From NCBI RefSeq assembly GCF_009712425.2, contig NZ_VCJR02000003.1:186001-250000 (forward strand): a DNA stretch of 64,000 nucleotides, given 5' to 3'. Of this stretch, positions 27,366 through 35,128 are shown one piece after another. Position numbers and translations under genes: made by a program. Position 1 is the first letter of the stretch; every line of letters begins with the position of its first letter. Source of the stretch: Aquisalinus luteolus (GTDB lineage: Bacteria > Pseudomonadota > Alphaproteobacteria > Caulobacterales > Parvularculaceae). Below the pieces are notes generated by a model. The model searched no databases and was not told the DNA's origin. It worked only from the letters and a program-made list of their open reading frames with translations.

Positions 27366-28019
27366 TTACAACGGCGGGGGAGGCGGTGGCGGTGCTGCCG
27401 GGCCTGCTTCGCACTCGCCATTTTCGGCCTGCTCGATCAGGTCATCCAGCCACAGCATGGAGATGCTGTGCCCGGTCATCATGCCGGACAGATCACCCGA
27501 GGTCACCACACTCCCGTCGGGCAGGTGGAAGGACATGGCGATCTTGTCGGCGGCGTGGACCAGCCCCACCGGGTCCCTGTCCTTGATGATGACTGTGTCC
27601 CATGCATAGACCGCATCGGCCGCACTCATCTGCGCCGCATAGCGCTTCTCCCACGGCACGCCGTCGAAGATGAAGCCGACTTCTATGTCCTGCCCCGTGA
27701 AGGCCGGGATCTCCCGCGCGAAGCGGATACCGGCGGACATGTATTCCCGCCTTTCCTCCATGTCGCTGTCAGGGTCGATGTCGATCGACACCATCAGGGC
27801 GGCAATGTCGTCAGCCCCGGTGATAGTGTCGCCGGCCTCGACCGCTGACGGCGCCACCCGTTGCAGGGACAGCGCCTCGGCGCTGTCGCCGTAATAGCTG
27901 ACGGAGACGTCGAGATCGTCGCTGTATTCTTCCCTGCTGCAGCTTTCCAGCGCGTGAGCCGGGCTCGTCAGCGCGGCGCAGCCAAGCAGCAGCGCGGTCA
28001 TGGTGGTTGCTTTCCTCAT
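27366..28019 (-). CDS. Secreted protein of unknown function with poly-proline tail
   Basis: 217 residues. The signal peptide ends at SPAHA; a Cys shortly after (ESCSREEY) and a C-terminal GEC suggest one disulfide. The last residues are GPAAPPPPPPPL. The start at 28019 has GGAGGGG upstream. It lies 176 bases upstream of its probable diverged paralog on the same strand. No known domain recognised. Confidence 0.75.
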   Translation of the reverse strand: MRKATTMTALLLGCAALTSPAHALESCSREEYSDDLDVSVSYYGDSAEALSLQRVAPSAVEAGDTITGADDIAALMVSIDIDPDSDMEERREYMSAGIRFAREIPAFTGQDIEVGFIFDGVPWEKRYAAQMSAADAVYAWDTVIIKDRDPVGLVHAADKIAMSFHLPDGSVVTSGDLSGMMTGHSISMLWLDDLIEQAENGECEAGPAAPPPPPPPL

Positions 28020-28180
28020 GAGGTCGTTCCCCTCCGTTCTTGCTCCCCTTGCGGGAAGGCTAGGAAAGCTCACCGGGGAATGCAACAGCTCGGGGGGCAG
28101 GGAGCGATAGAGGCCGATGTTTCAGAGAGTATCCATGAAACTGCTCCCGATACGGAGTTTGAGGTATCTTGTCAGCCAAG

Positions 28181-28304
28181 GCCTGTAAGGCGGATTCCGC
28201 CTTACAGGCTTGGTGAGCAATTGTACTGCCGAATTCTTCCTGTCAAGGACGCGCCAAAGGCGCGCCGCGTAGCGGGCTTCGCTCCTTGACAGGAAGAATT
28301 CGGC
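28181..28304. repeat. Composite double-hairpin repeat, copy 1
   Basis: Two hairpins in tandem. The first has 14-bp perfect arms at 28181-28194 and 28196-28209. After an 18-base spacer, the second has 22-bp perfect arms at 28228-28249 and 28283-28304 around a 33-base loop that itself contains GCGCCAAAGGCGC and then CCGCGTAGCGGGCTTCGC. The same plan with unrelated arms but a related loop occurs at 34687-34830. It lies in the 299-base gap between a secreted-protein gene and the broken cupin gene. Confidence 0.8.
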
Positions 28305-28318
28305 GGTGCACCTCGCCG

Positions 28319-28704
28319 TCAGATTTTCTCCCCCAAAGGCGCGGTAAACTCCGACACCGCCGCATCACCGGTATTGACCACATCGGCAGGCTCGAAGATC
28401 AGCACCTCGGCCTCCTCGTCGCTGGCGGTGCGATGCTCCACACCTCGGGGAACGACGATGAAATCCCCCGGTCCCAGTTCCGCAACATGATCGCGAAACT
28501 CGACCCGGAACGCGCCCTTGACCACCAGGAACATCTCCTCGGCTTGCTGGTGGGAATGCCACGGAAACACGCCCCCCAAAAAAACTAAAAGGGCGTCTTC
28601 ACCGCCCGCACGGTCTGCCCGTTCAACTCGGCAATGACCTTCGGCCGCCAGTGCTCGGAGAAACTGGCGAATTTTTCAGAGAGGGATTGGGGTTCGGTTA
28701 TCAT
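28319..28704 (-). pseudogene. Cupin-domain gene with a frameshift
   Basis: The C-terminal 86 residues are a clear single cupin (FPWHSHQQAEEMFLVVKGAF, then GPGDFIVVPRGVEHR), with the metal-binding H-x-H and Glu. The N-terminal part typical of this family (MITEPQSLSEKFASFSEHW, then RPKVIAELNGQTVRAVKTPF) is encoded from ATG 28704 in another frame and stops at TAG. The break falls at or near the homopolymer stretch T4-AG-T7-G6 on the minus strand; one extra base there would join the frames. It may be a pseudogene, a slippage-controlled gene, or a sequencing error. Confidence 0.75.
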
Positions 28705-28714
28705 GAATATGAAC

Positions 28715-29086
28715 TTAATCTATTGGCCATGGTTTCTGTTCAGCATTGATGCTCAGTTTTGGATTCTGGTTCAGACTATTATTGGTTTCAAGAAAAGCGG
28801 AAAGAATATCACGCGTTGCTTCGGCGCATGGATAGTTTGCATAATATGTAAATGTCATTTCAGTGCTGGCAGTCGTGTATCCAATCTCCCAACCAAACCC
28901 CTTGTCAGATGACCTCAAGGCTTCTGATTTTTCTTGGATTAATTCGTAATATTCTTTCATTGCACCCCGGTCTGTTTCGTCAAACGAGGCGAGAATATCT
29001 ATTTCACAACCATCGATCTCCGTTGCAGGATCGTCCACTGCCATTAAGGCCAGTAATGCGATGACAGAGATCAATTCCAGCTCCAA
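28715..29086 (-). CDS. Small secreted hypothetical protein
   Basis: 123 residues beginning at a TTG codon (29086), the only start that keeps the hydrophobic N-terminus (LELISVIALLALMAV); an in-frame stop lies five codons upstream. Two cysteines follow (DGCEID and YPCAEA). The gene is more A/T-rich than its neighbours, which suggests transfer or weak selection. No family recognised. It lies just downstream of phoD on the same strand, with a stem-loop between. Confidence 0.55.
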   Translation of the reverse strand: MELELISVIALLALMAVDDPATEIDGCEIDILASFDETDRGAMKEYYELIQEKSEALRSSDKGFGWEIGYTTASTEMTFTYYANYPCAEATRDILSAFLETNNSLNQNPKLSINAEQKPWPID

Positions 29087-29104
29087 TATTACTACCGATC
29101 ATAG

Positions 29105-29141
29105 CGTGAAGAGCACCATACTCAGTTGGAGCTCTCTCACG
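29105..29141 (-). terminator. Stem-loop after phoD
   Basis: CGTGAAGAGC (29105-29114) pairs with GCTCTCTCACG (29131-29141) with one bulged base, immediately after the phoD stop. No T-run follows, so it may partly terminate or protect the phoD transcript before the downstream small gene. Confidence 0.5.
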
Positions 29142-30896
29142 TCAATCCCCGATCCCGCGATACAGCGCTGTCTGCTTCAGCCCCATGCCCGAGCCCTTGC
29201 CGAACTCCACACTCTCGCCTGATTTCTCCAGGTCGAACCCGGCTGTTACCACAGCCTCATAGTCCGGCTCGGTAATCGTCGAGACACTGACGAAATCGGC
29301 GTGGCCGCCATCCGGCGTCAGGGACAGGTCGATATAGCCGCGTGTCATGTTGGAGTGATAGCGGATCGACGGGTTGGTCTGGTTGATCAGCAGGGACATG
29401 TCCTCGGCGACATCGCCGAGATAGGCTGCGCCGCCGGGGGAGGTGACGGCGGAGGTGCCGAGCTCCACGCCCATCTTCGTGCCATTGTCCCGGTACAGAT
29501 CGTTGGCCCACCATTCATGGGTGTCGCCGGTCAGCACGATCAGGTCCGAGACGCCGCGAGCCTGCAGCGTCTCGTACAGCCGCTCGCGTGCCGCCGGATA
29601 GCCGTCCCACGCGTCGAGGTTCTGGGGCAGGCCCAGCTTCGATGCGGCGATATAGGCATAGATGCCCGGCCATTGTTCGGCGAGTTCTGCGACCGCCGGG
29701 CTGTCCTCGTATGGGGTCAGGTCCGGTGCGGTGACATTGGCCATGATCACCTGGTTGGCGACGAGGCGCCATGGCTGGCCCTTGCTCTTGGACTGGCCCA
29801 TGGCGTCGGCGACGAACCCCAGCTGCGCATCACCCATCAGGTAGCGGCTCTCATCCGCCTTCACGCCCTCATACCAGGCCTGCGCGTCCTCGCGCGTGGT
29901 GACGGTCTTCATCACATCTTCCAGGTGGATTTCCTCCACCCGCGCGGTCAGGCGCGTCTCGATTGCGGTGATCGTTAACAGGTCGCCCCATTCATAGGCG
30001 CGATAGAGCTGGTGCAGGGCGCGGCCCTCCGGCTCGCGCACGGGCATGTATTCGTAATAGGCCTGCATGGCGGCGCGGCGGCGCGCCTCCCAGTCGCCTT
30101 CGGTTTCCGGCTGGTGGTTCTGCGCCCCGCCTTCCCACGAATTGTTCGCTGTCTCGTGGTCGTCCCACACGGCGATCAGCGGATGGGCGGCATGCATCGC
30201 CTGGGAGGCCATGTCGGATTTGTACTGGCGATGGCGCACGCGGTAATCCTGCAGCGAGACGATCTCGCGGGCCGGCTGGTGCTGGCGGCCGAGCGCCTCG
30301 CCGACCTCCGCGCCATAGCCATCGGGCCCGTATTCATAGAGATAGTCGCCGAGATGGATGACCGCGTCGATTTCCTCGCGCCGGGCGATGTGGTCATAGG
30401 CGTTGAAATAGCCGAACGGATAGTTGGAACAGGAGACGACGGCGAAGCGCGCCGCCTCGACCGCGCCGCGGGGCAGGGTCTTCGTCCGGCCCACCGGCGA
30501 GGTGCCGTTGCCGGTCGCAAAGCGATAGTAATAGGTCGCGCCGGGCGTGAGCTCTGCCACATCGACCTTCACCGTCCAGTCCTGCGCCGGGCCGGTGGTG
30601 ATCGACCCGCGCTTTACGATGGAGGCGTCTGTGAAGTCCCGGTCCGTCGCCACCTGCCACTCGACCGGCACCATCGACGTGCCTTCAGGCCCGACCGGCG
30701 CGGCGCGTGTCCAGATGATCACCCTGTCAGCCATCGGGTCGCCGGACGCCACGCCCTGCGCGAACTGCGCATTGGCGACGCCACGAGCAGACGAGAACGC
30801 GCCCATTTTCGGCTGGCTGGCGCAACCGGCAGCCCCCACGGCAACGGAGCCTGCAAGCGTGCCCAGCAGGGCTTTACGGCGTGTAACATCGGTCAT
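29142..30896 (-). CDS. phoD: Alkaline phosphatase PhoD
   Basis: 584-residue secreted phosphodiesterase/phosphomonoesterase that frees phosphate from organic esters. The N-terminus TRRKALLGTLAGSVAVGAAGC combines a twin-arginine-like RR and a lipobox-like GAAGC. An N-terminal beta domain (WTRAAPVGPEGTSMVPVEW) precedes the metallophosphatase core: FAVVSCSNYPFGYFNAYDHIA, VIHLGDYLYEYG, VWDDHE, and ILQ/VLTGDTHEWWAN. These carry the conserved Cys, Asp, Asn/His ligands for Ca/Fe. ATG 30896 has GAGGAG upstream. A candidate Pho box lies 54-71 bases upstream of the start. Confidence 0.95.
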   Translation of the reverse strand: MTDVTRRKALLGTLAGSVAVGAAGCASQPKMGAFSSARGVANAQFAQGVASGDPMADRVIIWTRAAPVGPEGTSMVPVEWQVATDRDFTDASIVKRGSITTGPAQDWTVKVDVAELTPGATYYYRFATGNGTSPVGRTKTLPRGAVEAARFAVVSCSNYPFGYFNAYDHIARREEIDAVIHLGDYLYEYGPDGYGAEVGEALGRQHQPAREIVSLQDYRVRHRQYKSDMASQAMHAAHPLIAVWDDHETANNSWEGGAQNHQPETEGDWEARRRAAMQAYYEYMPVREPEGRALHQLYRAYEWGDLLTITAIETRLTARVEEIHLEDVMKTVTTREDAQAWYEGVKADESRYLMGDAQLGFVADAMGQSKSKGQPWRLVANQVIMANVTAPDLTPYEDSPAVAELAEQWPGIYAYIAASKLGLPQNLDAWDGYPAARERLYETLQARGVSDLIVLTGDTHEWWANDLYRDNGTKMGVELGTSAVTSPGGAAYLGDVAEDMSLLINQTNPSIRYHSNMTRGYIDLSLTPDGGHADFVSVSTITEPDYEAVVTAGFDLEKSGESVEFGKGSGMGLKQTALYRGIGD

Positions 30897-31208
30897 GGCG
30901 GCAACTCCTCGGACTGTCCTCGTATCTTGCCCCTTATAGCCCGGTCTTGTTGGCAGTTTTATGAAAAGCTGCAGCTGCCATCCGGAAAGGCGCGGGAAAA
31001 GGGTCCCGCACCCGGGAAACATAAATTTTTGTTTCTCCACACCTTATCCCCCTTTACAGCGGCCTCGACAGGTTTTATTTCCCGTGCCTCGCCAAGTCCG
31101 GGTACTTCTCTCGTGGGGCTGGCGTCTTTGTGCTTTGATAGTCAGCGCCGGCAAGCCCGAGGGAGGGGGAGACGGAATTAGCTATCGTCGTCAAGGAGGT
31201 CCCATGAG
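30897..31208. other. Divergent promoter region between phoD and the decarboxylase operon
   Basis: This 312-base gap holds the candidate Pho box for phoD and a short inverted repeat (GAAACA at 31016-31021 with TGTTTC at 31030-31035) around an A/T-rich centre. Before the decarboxylase start is a strong ribosome site AAGGAGG at 31194-31200. I see no further gene. Confidence 0.6.
30950..30967 (-). promoter_or_regulatory. Candidate PhoB box upstream of phoD
   Basis: On the minus strand the site reads TTTTCATAAAACTGCCAA, matching two CTGTCAT repeats at 5 of 7 each with an AAAA spacer. It ends 54 bases before the phoD start codon. Position and target gene make PhoB control likely, though it remains a motif-based inference. 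Confidence 0.6.
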
Positions 31209-32399
31209 GTGGATAAATACAGTACTGCCGTCGACTTAGCTCGGGATATCACCCCGTCTTCACCCGTCTTTTGTCTTCGCCCCCATGCTGCCAGGGCCGC
31301 CGCGCGCTGGTTCGTTGAGCATTTCCCGGGCAAGTCGTTCTACGCCGTCAAGGCGAACCCGTCGCCATGGCTGATCGAGGCCCTGGTCGAAGGCGGCATC
31401 CGCCATTTCGACGTCGCCTCCATCGCCGAGGTGCGCCTGATCCGCGATGTCTTCCCGGAAGGCACGCTCGCCTTCATGCACCCGGTCAAGGCGCCGGAGG
31501 CGATCACCGAGGCCTATTTCGAGCATGGCGTGCGCATCTTCTCGCTGGACTCTGAGCGCGAGCTGGAAAAGATCATGAAAGCAACGGGCTACGCCACGGA
31601 CCTGACGCTGTGCGTGCGCATGGCCGTGTCCTCCGCCCTGTCGAAGATCTCGCTGGCGTCGAAATTCGGCGTGAATGAAGAAATCGACGGCGAGCTGTTG
31701 CAGAAGACCCGCCAGGTCGCAGAGCGCCTCGGCGTCTGCTTCCATGTGGGTTCGCAGTCCATGTCGCCGACCGCCTATGCCGCCGCGATGCAGCGCACAC
31801 AACGCGCCATCGTCAAGGCCGGCGTCGTCGTCGACGTGCTGGACGTGGGCGGCGGTTTCCCGTCCGCCTATCCGGGCATGGAAGCCCCGGCGCTGCAGAC
31901 TTACGTCAACGAGATCGCGACCCGCTTCGAGCAATATCTCGTCGCGGAAAACTGCGAGCTGTGGTGCGAGCCGGGCCGGGCGCTCTCCGCTGAGTCCGCC
32001 TCGCTCATCGTGCGCGTTGAGAGCCGCAAGGACGGCGTCCTCTACATCAATGACGGCACCTATGGCGCGCTGTTCGATGCCGGCACGCTGAACTGGACCT
32101 ATCCGATGGAGTGCCTCGCCGAAGGCCGCTCCACCAAGCTGGCGGCGTTCGAGTTCTACGGCCCGACCTGCGACGACCACGACCACATGAAGGGCCCGTA
32201 TTACCTGCCCGAGGACATCCAGGAAGGCGACCATATCGAGATCGGCATGCTCGGCGCCTATGGTTCTGCCATGCGCACCGGCTTCAACGGTTTCGGCGCC
32301 TATCAGGAGATCGAGGTCGCCGACGCGCCGATGCTGACTATGTATGGGGCAGACCTGCCGCAAGCCGCCAACGACATGACGGGAGAAATGACCCAATGA
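31209..32399 (+). CDS. Ornithine (or lysine/ornithine) decarboxylase, alanine-racemase fold
   Basis: 396-residue PLP enzyme making putrescine (or cadaverine). PLP lysine is Lys48 in SFYAVKANPSP. The glycine loop is VGGGFPSAYPG, the phosphate-binding motif CEPGRAL, and the active-site cysteine region GPTCDDHDHM, where true ornithine decarboxylases have GPTCD. The start is GTG 31209, eight bases after AAGGAGG; the ATG at 31204 opens only an 11-codon frame. Its stop overlaps the start of the deoxyhypusine-synthase-like gene (ATGA), so the two products are probably made together and act in one polyamine pathway. Confidence 0.93.
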   Translation: MDKYSTAVDLARDITPSSPVFCLRPHAARAAARWFVEHFPGKSFYAVKANPSPWLIEALVEGGIRHFDVASIAEVRLIRDVFPEGTLAFMHPVKAPEAITEAYFEHGVRIFSLDSERELEKIMKATGYATDLTLCVRMAVSSALSKISLASKFGVNEEIDGELLQKTRQVAERLGVCFHVGSQSMSPTAYAAAMQRTQRAIVKAGVVVDVLDVGGGFPSAYPGMEAPALQTYVNEIATRFEQYLVAENCELWCEPGRALSAESASLIVRVESRKDGVLYINDGTYGALFDAGTLNWTYPMECLAEGRSTKLAAFEFYGPTCDDHDHMKGPYYLPEDIQEGDHIEIGMLGAYGSAMRTGFNGFGAYQEIEVADAPMLTMYGADLPQAANDMTGEMTQ

Positions 32400-33463
32400 C
32401 AGCCAACTCACCAGACCGTTCCAATCGCAAGGCCGAACTGCTCGCCAACGTCGTCGAGCATATCGACATGAAGAGTTTCGACGCCCGCCCCATCATCGAG
32501 GCGATGGAGAAGATGTCCTTCTCCTCGCGCGATCTCGGCCGCGCCGCAAAGATCTACAACATGATGCTGGAAGACGAGTGCGCCGTGTTCCTGGTGCTGG
32601 CAGGCTCGACCAGCGCCGGCGGCTGCATGGATGTCTATGCCGACATGGTCAAGAACAACATGGTCGATGCCGTCGTCGCCACCGGCGCGTCCATCGTCGA
32701 CATGGACTTCTTCGAAGGGCTCGGCTTCAAGCATTATCGTGCGCCTGCGGAGCAGTCCGGCGGCGCGGCGGACGATAACGAGCTGCGCGACCTCTATATC
32801 GACCGCATTTACGACACCTTCATCGACGAGGAAGAGCTGCAGGCCGTCGACCACACGATCTACGAGATCGCCGAACAGATCGGCGAGGGCGTCATGTCGT
32901 CCCGCGCCTTCATCAAGGAGATGGGCAAATATCTCGTCGAGCACGGCAAGAAGGAGCATTCGCTCGTCCGCATCGCGTACGAGAAAGACGTGCCGATCTT
33001 CTGCCCGGCCTTCTCGGATTCCTCGGCCGGTTTCGGCCTCGTCAAGCACCAGGTCGAGCGGATGAAAGCCGGCAAGGGTTATGTGTCGATCGACAGCGTT
33101 GCCGACTTCCGTGAACTGACGATGATCAAGATCGAGGCCGGTGCCTCCGGCCTCCTGATGGTCGGTGGCGGCGTGCCGAAGAACTTCGTGCAGGACACGG
33201 TCGTCTGCGCCGAAATCCTCGGCTATGACGATTGCGAGATGCACAAATACGCGATCCAGATCACCGTCGCCGACACCCGCGACGGCGCCTGCTCGTCCTC
33301 CACGCTGAAGGAAGCCTGCAGCTGGGGCAAGGTCTCCACCACCTACGAACAGATGGTCTTCGCCGAAGCCTCGACGGTGGTCCCACTGCTGGCGAGCGAC
33401 GCCTGGCACCGTGAAAAGTGGAAAGGCCGCAAGGAGCGCCGCTTCGCGAAGATGTTTGATTAG
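32396..33463 (+). CDS. Deoxyhypusine synthase-like protein, probable polyamine aminobutyl/aminopropyl transferase
   Basis: 355 residues with the DHS fold: NAD-binding stretches (LVLAGSTSAGGCMDVYADMV, VATGASIVDMDFFEGLG), PIFCPAFSDSS, GGGVPKNFVQ, and the catalytic lysine Lys312 in EACSWGKV, equivalent to the DHS active-site lysine. Bacteria lack eIF5A, so the natural substrate must differ; DHS homologs next to ornithine decarboxylase are plausibly used for homospermidine or related polyamines. Overlaps the decarboxylase gene by 4 bases and is followed by a terminator. Confidence 0.88.
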   Translation: MTANSPDRSNRKAELLANVVEHIDMKSFDARPIIEAMEKMSFSSRDLGRAAKIYNMMLEDECAVFLVLAGSTSAGGCMDVYADMVKNNMVDAVVATGASIVDMDFFEGLGFKHYRAPAEQSGGAADDNELRDLYIDRIYDTFIDEEELQAVDHTIYEIAEQIGEGVMSSRAFIKEMGKYLVEHGKKEHSLVRIAYEKDVPIFCPAFSDSSAGFGLVKHQVERMKAGKGYVSIDSVADFRELTMIKIEAGASGLLMVGGGVPKNFVQDTVVCAEILGYDDCEMHKYAIQITVADTRDGACSSSTLKEACSWGKVSTTYEQMVFAEASTVVPLLASDAWHREKWKGRKERRFAKMFD

Positions 33464-33508
33464 GGCTGGGTACTGGTTTTCAGTCTGACATTATTAGTTA
33501 TGAGAAAT

Positions 33509-33532
33509 CCCCGCTTCTGGCGGGGTTTTTTT
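33509..33532 (+). terminator. Rho-independent terminator of the decarboxylase operon
   Basis: CCCCGC, loop TTCTG, GCGGGG, then seven T. A textbook intrinsic terminator 45 bases after the stop codon. Confidence 0.93.
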
Positions 33533-33644
33533 ATCTGAATCTTCAAACCGATAGCATGTCAAATTCAACAATTATAGTTGAAATAAAATTCGACAAATAT
33601 AGTCAATAGTGCAACTTTTCCTGCTACGTTTGAGGGAGATCGAG

Positions 33645-34631
33645 ATGAAAGTTTTCATCAGTTGGAGTGGAGCCAGAAGTAAGGCCCTAGCGAATGCGCT
33701 ACGAGACTGGCTACCTTTGGTTCTACAATATGTTGAACCTTGGGTTTCTGATAAGGATATCAGTGCTGGCGATCGGTGGGCGCAATCGATAGCTGGAGAA
33801 TTGGAGTCTGCAAACTTTGGCATCATCTGCGTTACCCCTGAAAATTTGCAATCGGAATGGATATTGTTTGAAGCGGGTGCGCTTTCTAAATCTATGCTTG
33901 ATGCGAAAGTTATTCCGTTATTGTTCGGTCTGGAACTAAGTGATTTGAGTGGGCCGTTGTCACAGTTTCAAGCCCAGAAAGTTGACCAATCTGGAATTCT
34001 GGAAGTCGTCAAATCAATTAATAAAATCGCTGAAGAGAAAACAAGCGCCGATATTGTGGCTCGGCTAGTGCCCCAGCTGTGGCCTAGTTTGCAAACAGAA
34101 TTGGCTAAAATACCCAATGCTCAGCCTACGGATAAGCAAGTAAGGTCCCAGCACGAAATTTTAGAAGAGCTTGTGACTGGTGTGAGAGGTCTTAACTCCC
34201 GAATAAGAGATTTTGAAACAGCTTTTGTTGAACGAGGTGAACCCTCACGGAAGAAAAGAAAACGTCTTCATCCCGCTATATTTGATGAATTCAATGAAAT
34301 GAGTAGAGATTATGATGATGCTCCCATAGTTTTGGTGTTGATGGCAGGTTATGTCCGTGAAGACTTCCCTTGGTTGGCCGAGATTCTAAACGAATCTTAT
34401 CGCGAAATACGAGATGGCGGACATGAGGCAACAGATCGGGTATTAAACCGTCTACGCGGATCGCTCAAGGCCCTGACCTATGGGAATTTAGGCCGGGAAA
34501 TGATCGGGAATAATAAAGACGCTTACATGATGGTCGATGAACTACACTTTGTTTTGGACATGGTTCTACATCGCCTCCATGATCGACCCAACAAGAGATC
34601 CCAAGCTTTAGAGAATGATTCAAAAAACTAA
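33645..34631 (+). CDS. TIR-domain protein, candidate defence effector
   Basis: 328 residues. The N-terminal TIR domain (about 1-140) starts MKVFISWSGARSKALANAL and has the DKDISAGDRWAQSIAGELE stretch and a W72-I-L-F-E76 motif, whose Glu is the catalytic residue in NAD-cleaving TIRs. The C-terminal half (about 150-328) is charged, predicted helical, and unrecognised; it may sense or oligomerise. ATG 33645 follows GAGGGAG; a longer in-frame start at 33609 lacks one. The gene and its 100-base leader are markedly A/T-rich against the neighbours and it is followed by dense repeats, pointing to horizontal transfer. It stands alone, with no ThsA-like or CBASS partner in view. Confidence 0.88.
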   Translation: MKVFISWSGARSKALANALRDWLPLVLQYVEPWVSDKDISAGDRWAQSIAGELESANFGIICVTPENLQSEWILFEAGALSKSMLDAKVIPLLFGLELSDLSGPLSQFQAQKVDQSGILEVVKSINKIAEEKTSADIVARLVPQLWPSLQTELAKIPNAQPTDKQVRSQHEILEELVTGVRGLNSRIRDFETAFVERGEPSRKKRKRLHPAIFDEFNEMSRDYDDAPIVLVLMAGYVREDFPWLAEILNESYREIRDGGHEATDRVLNRLRGSLKALTYGNLGREMIGNNKDAYMMVDELHFVLDMVLHRLHDRPNKRSQALENDSKN

Positions 34632-34686
34632 TTGCAACTGAATCGCCAAATCATGGATGCACCCTGCAATCCTATAGCCAGCGGCG

Positions 34687-34830
34687 CTTTTCCTGAGGGA
34701 AGAAACAGGCCGGCCTGTTTCTTCCCTCAGGAAAAGGCCATGGCGGCCAATCGTTTTGCAGCCCTGATTTAGTCAAGGGTCGCCTCTGGCGACCGCGAAG
34801 CGGCTGCGCCCTTGACTAAATCAGGGCTGC
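34687..34830. repeat. Composite double-hairpin repeat, copy 2
   Basis: The first unit is a perfect 50-base palindrome (arms 34687-34711 and 34712-34736, no loop). After 21 bases the second unit has 22-bp perfect arms at 34758-34779 and 34809-34830 around a 29-base loop containing TCGCCTCTGGCGA and CGCGAAGCGGCTGCG. Arm sequences share nothing obvious with copy 1 (28181-28304), but the loop and the two-hairpin plan do. It sits downstream of the TIR gene, in a 497-base gap made of repeats. Confidence 0.82.
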
Positions 34831-34853
34831 GAAACACCCGTCCGATCTCTCCT

Positions 34854-35008
34854 CTTGTCATCCCGGGGGATGCGCAGCATCAACCCGGGACCCATCTCTG
34901 GTGCTATGCTGGCTTGCGGCGCGTTGTCGGTCGGCCCAAACTCTCCCCAAGTGGCCATGACGTCAGAGCTGGGTCCCGGATCTCGCTTCGCTCGTCCGGG
35001 ATGACAAG
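34854..35008. repeat. Interspersed repeat with CTTGTCATCCCGG inverted ends
   Basis: The 13-base ends CTTGTCATCCCGG (34854-34866) and CCGGGATGACAAG (34996-35008) are perfect inverted repeats. A second nested inverted pair, CCGGGACCCA and GGGTCCCGG, lies inside. The right flank with TCGCTTCGCTCGTCCGGGATGAC resembles a short intergenic palindrome common in many alphaproteobacterial genomes. It encodes no supported protein. Confidence 0.75.
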
Positions 35009-35060
35009 CGGCGGGAAGGGCGCGTTGCCCCTACCAAAGTCAGGCACCAAAGCCGATATT

Positions 35061-35090
35061 GCCTTGACAAAATCAGGGCTGCGAAACACC
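35061..35090 (+). repeat. Partial direct copy of the hairpin right arm
   Basis: This 30-base stretch matches 34809-34838 at 28 of 30 positions. The two copies therefore bracket the inverted-end repeat at 34854-35008 as direct repeats, with 222 bases between them. Confidence 0.8.
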
Positions 35091-35128
35091 AGATTGCGAT
35101 AGTCCTCAACTCCGCCAACAGGTGATCC

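Noticed and set aside
31204-31239. 11-codon leader peptide frame (MRWINTVLPST) overlapping the decarboxylase start
   Set aside because: Its ATG is only three bases from the ribosome site, while the GTG start at 31209 has ideal spacing; no attenuator structure follows.
34812-35102. 96-codon open frame within the repeat region
   Set aside because: It consists of the inverted-end repeat and hairpin arm sequences, with no ribosome site.
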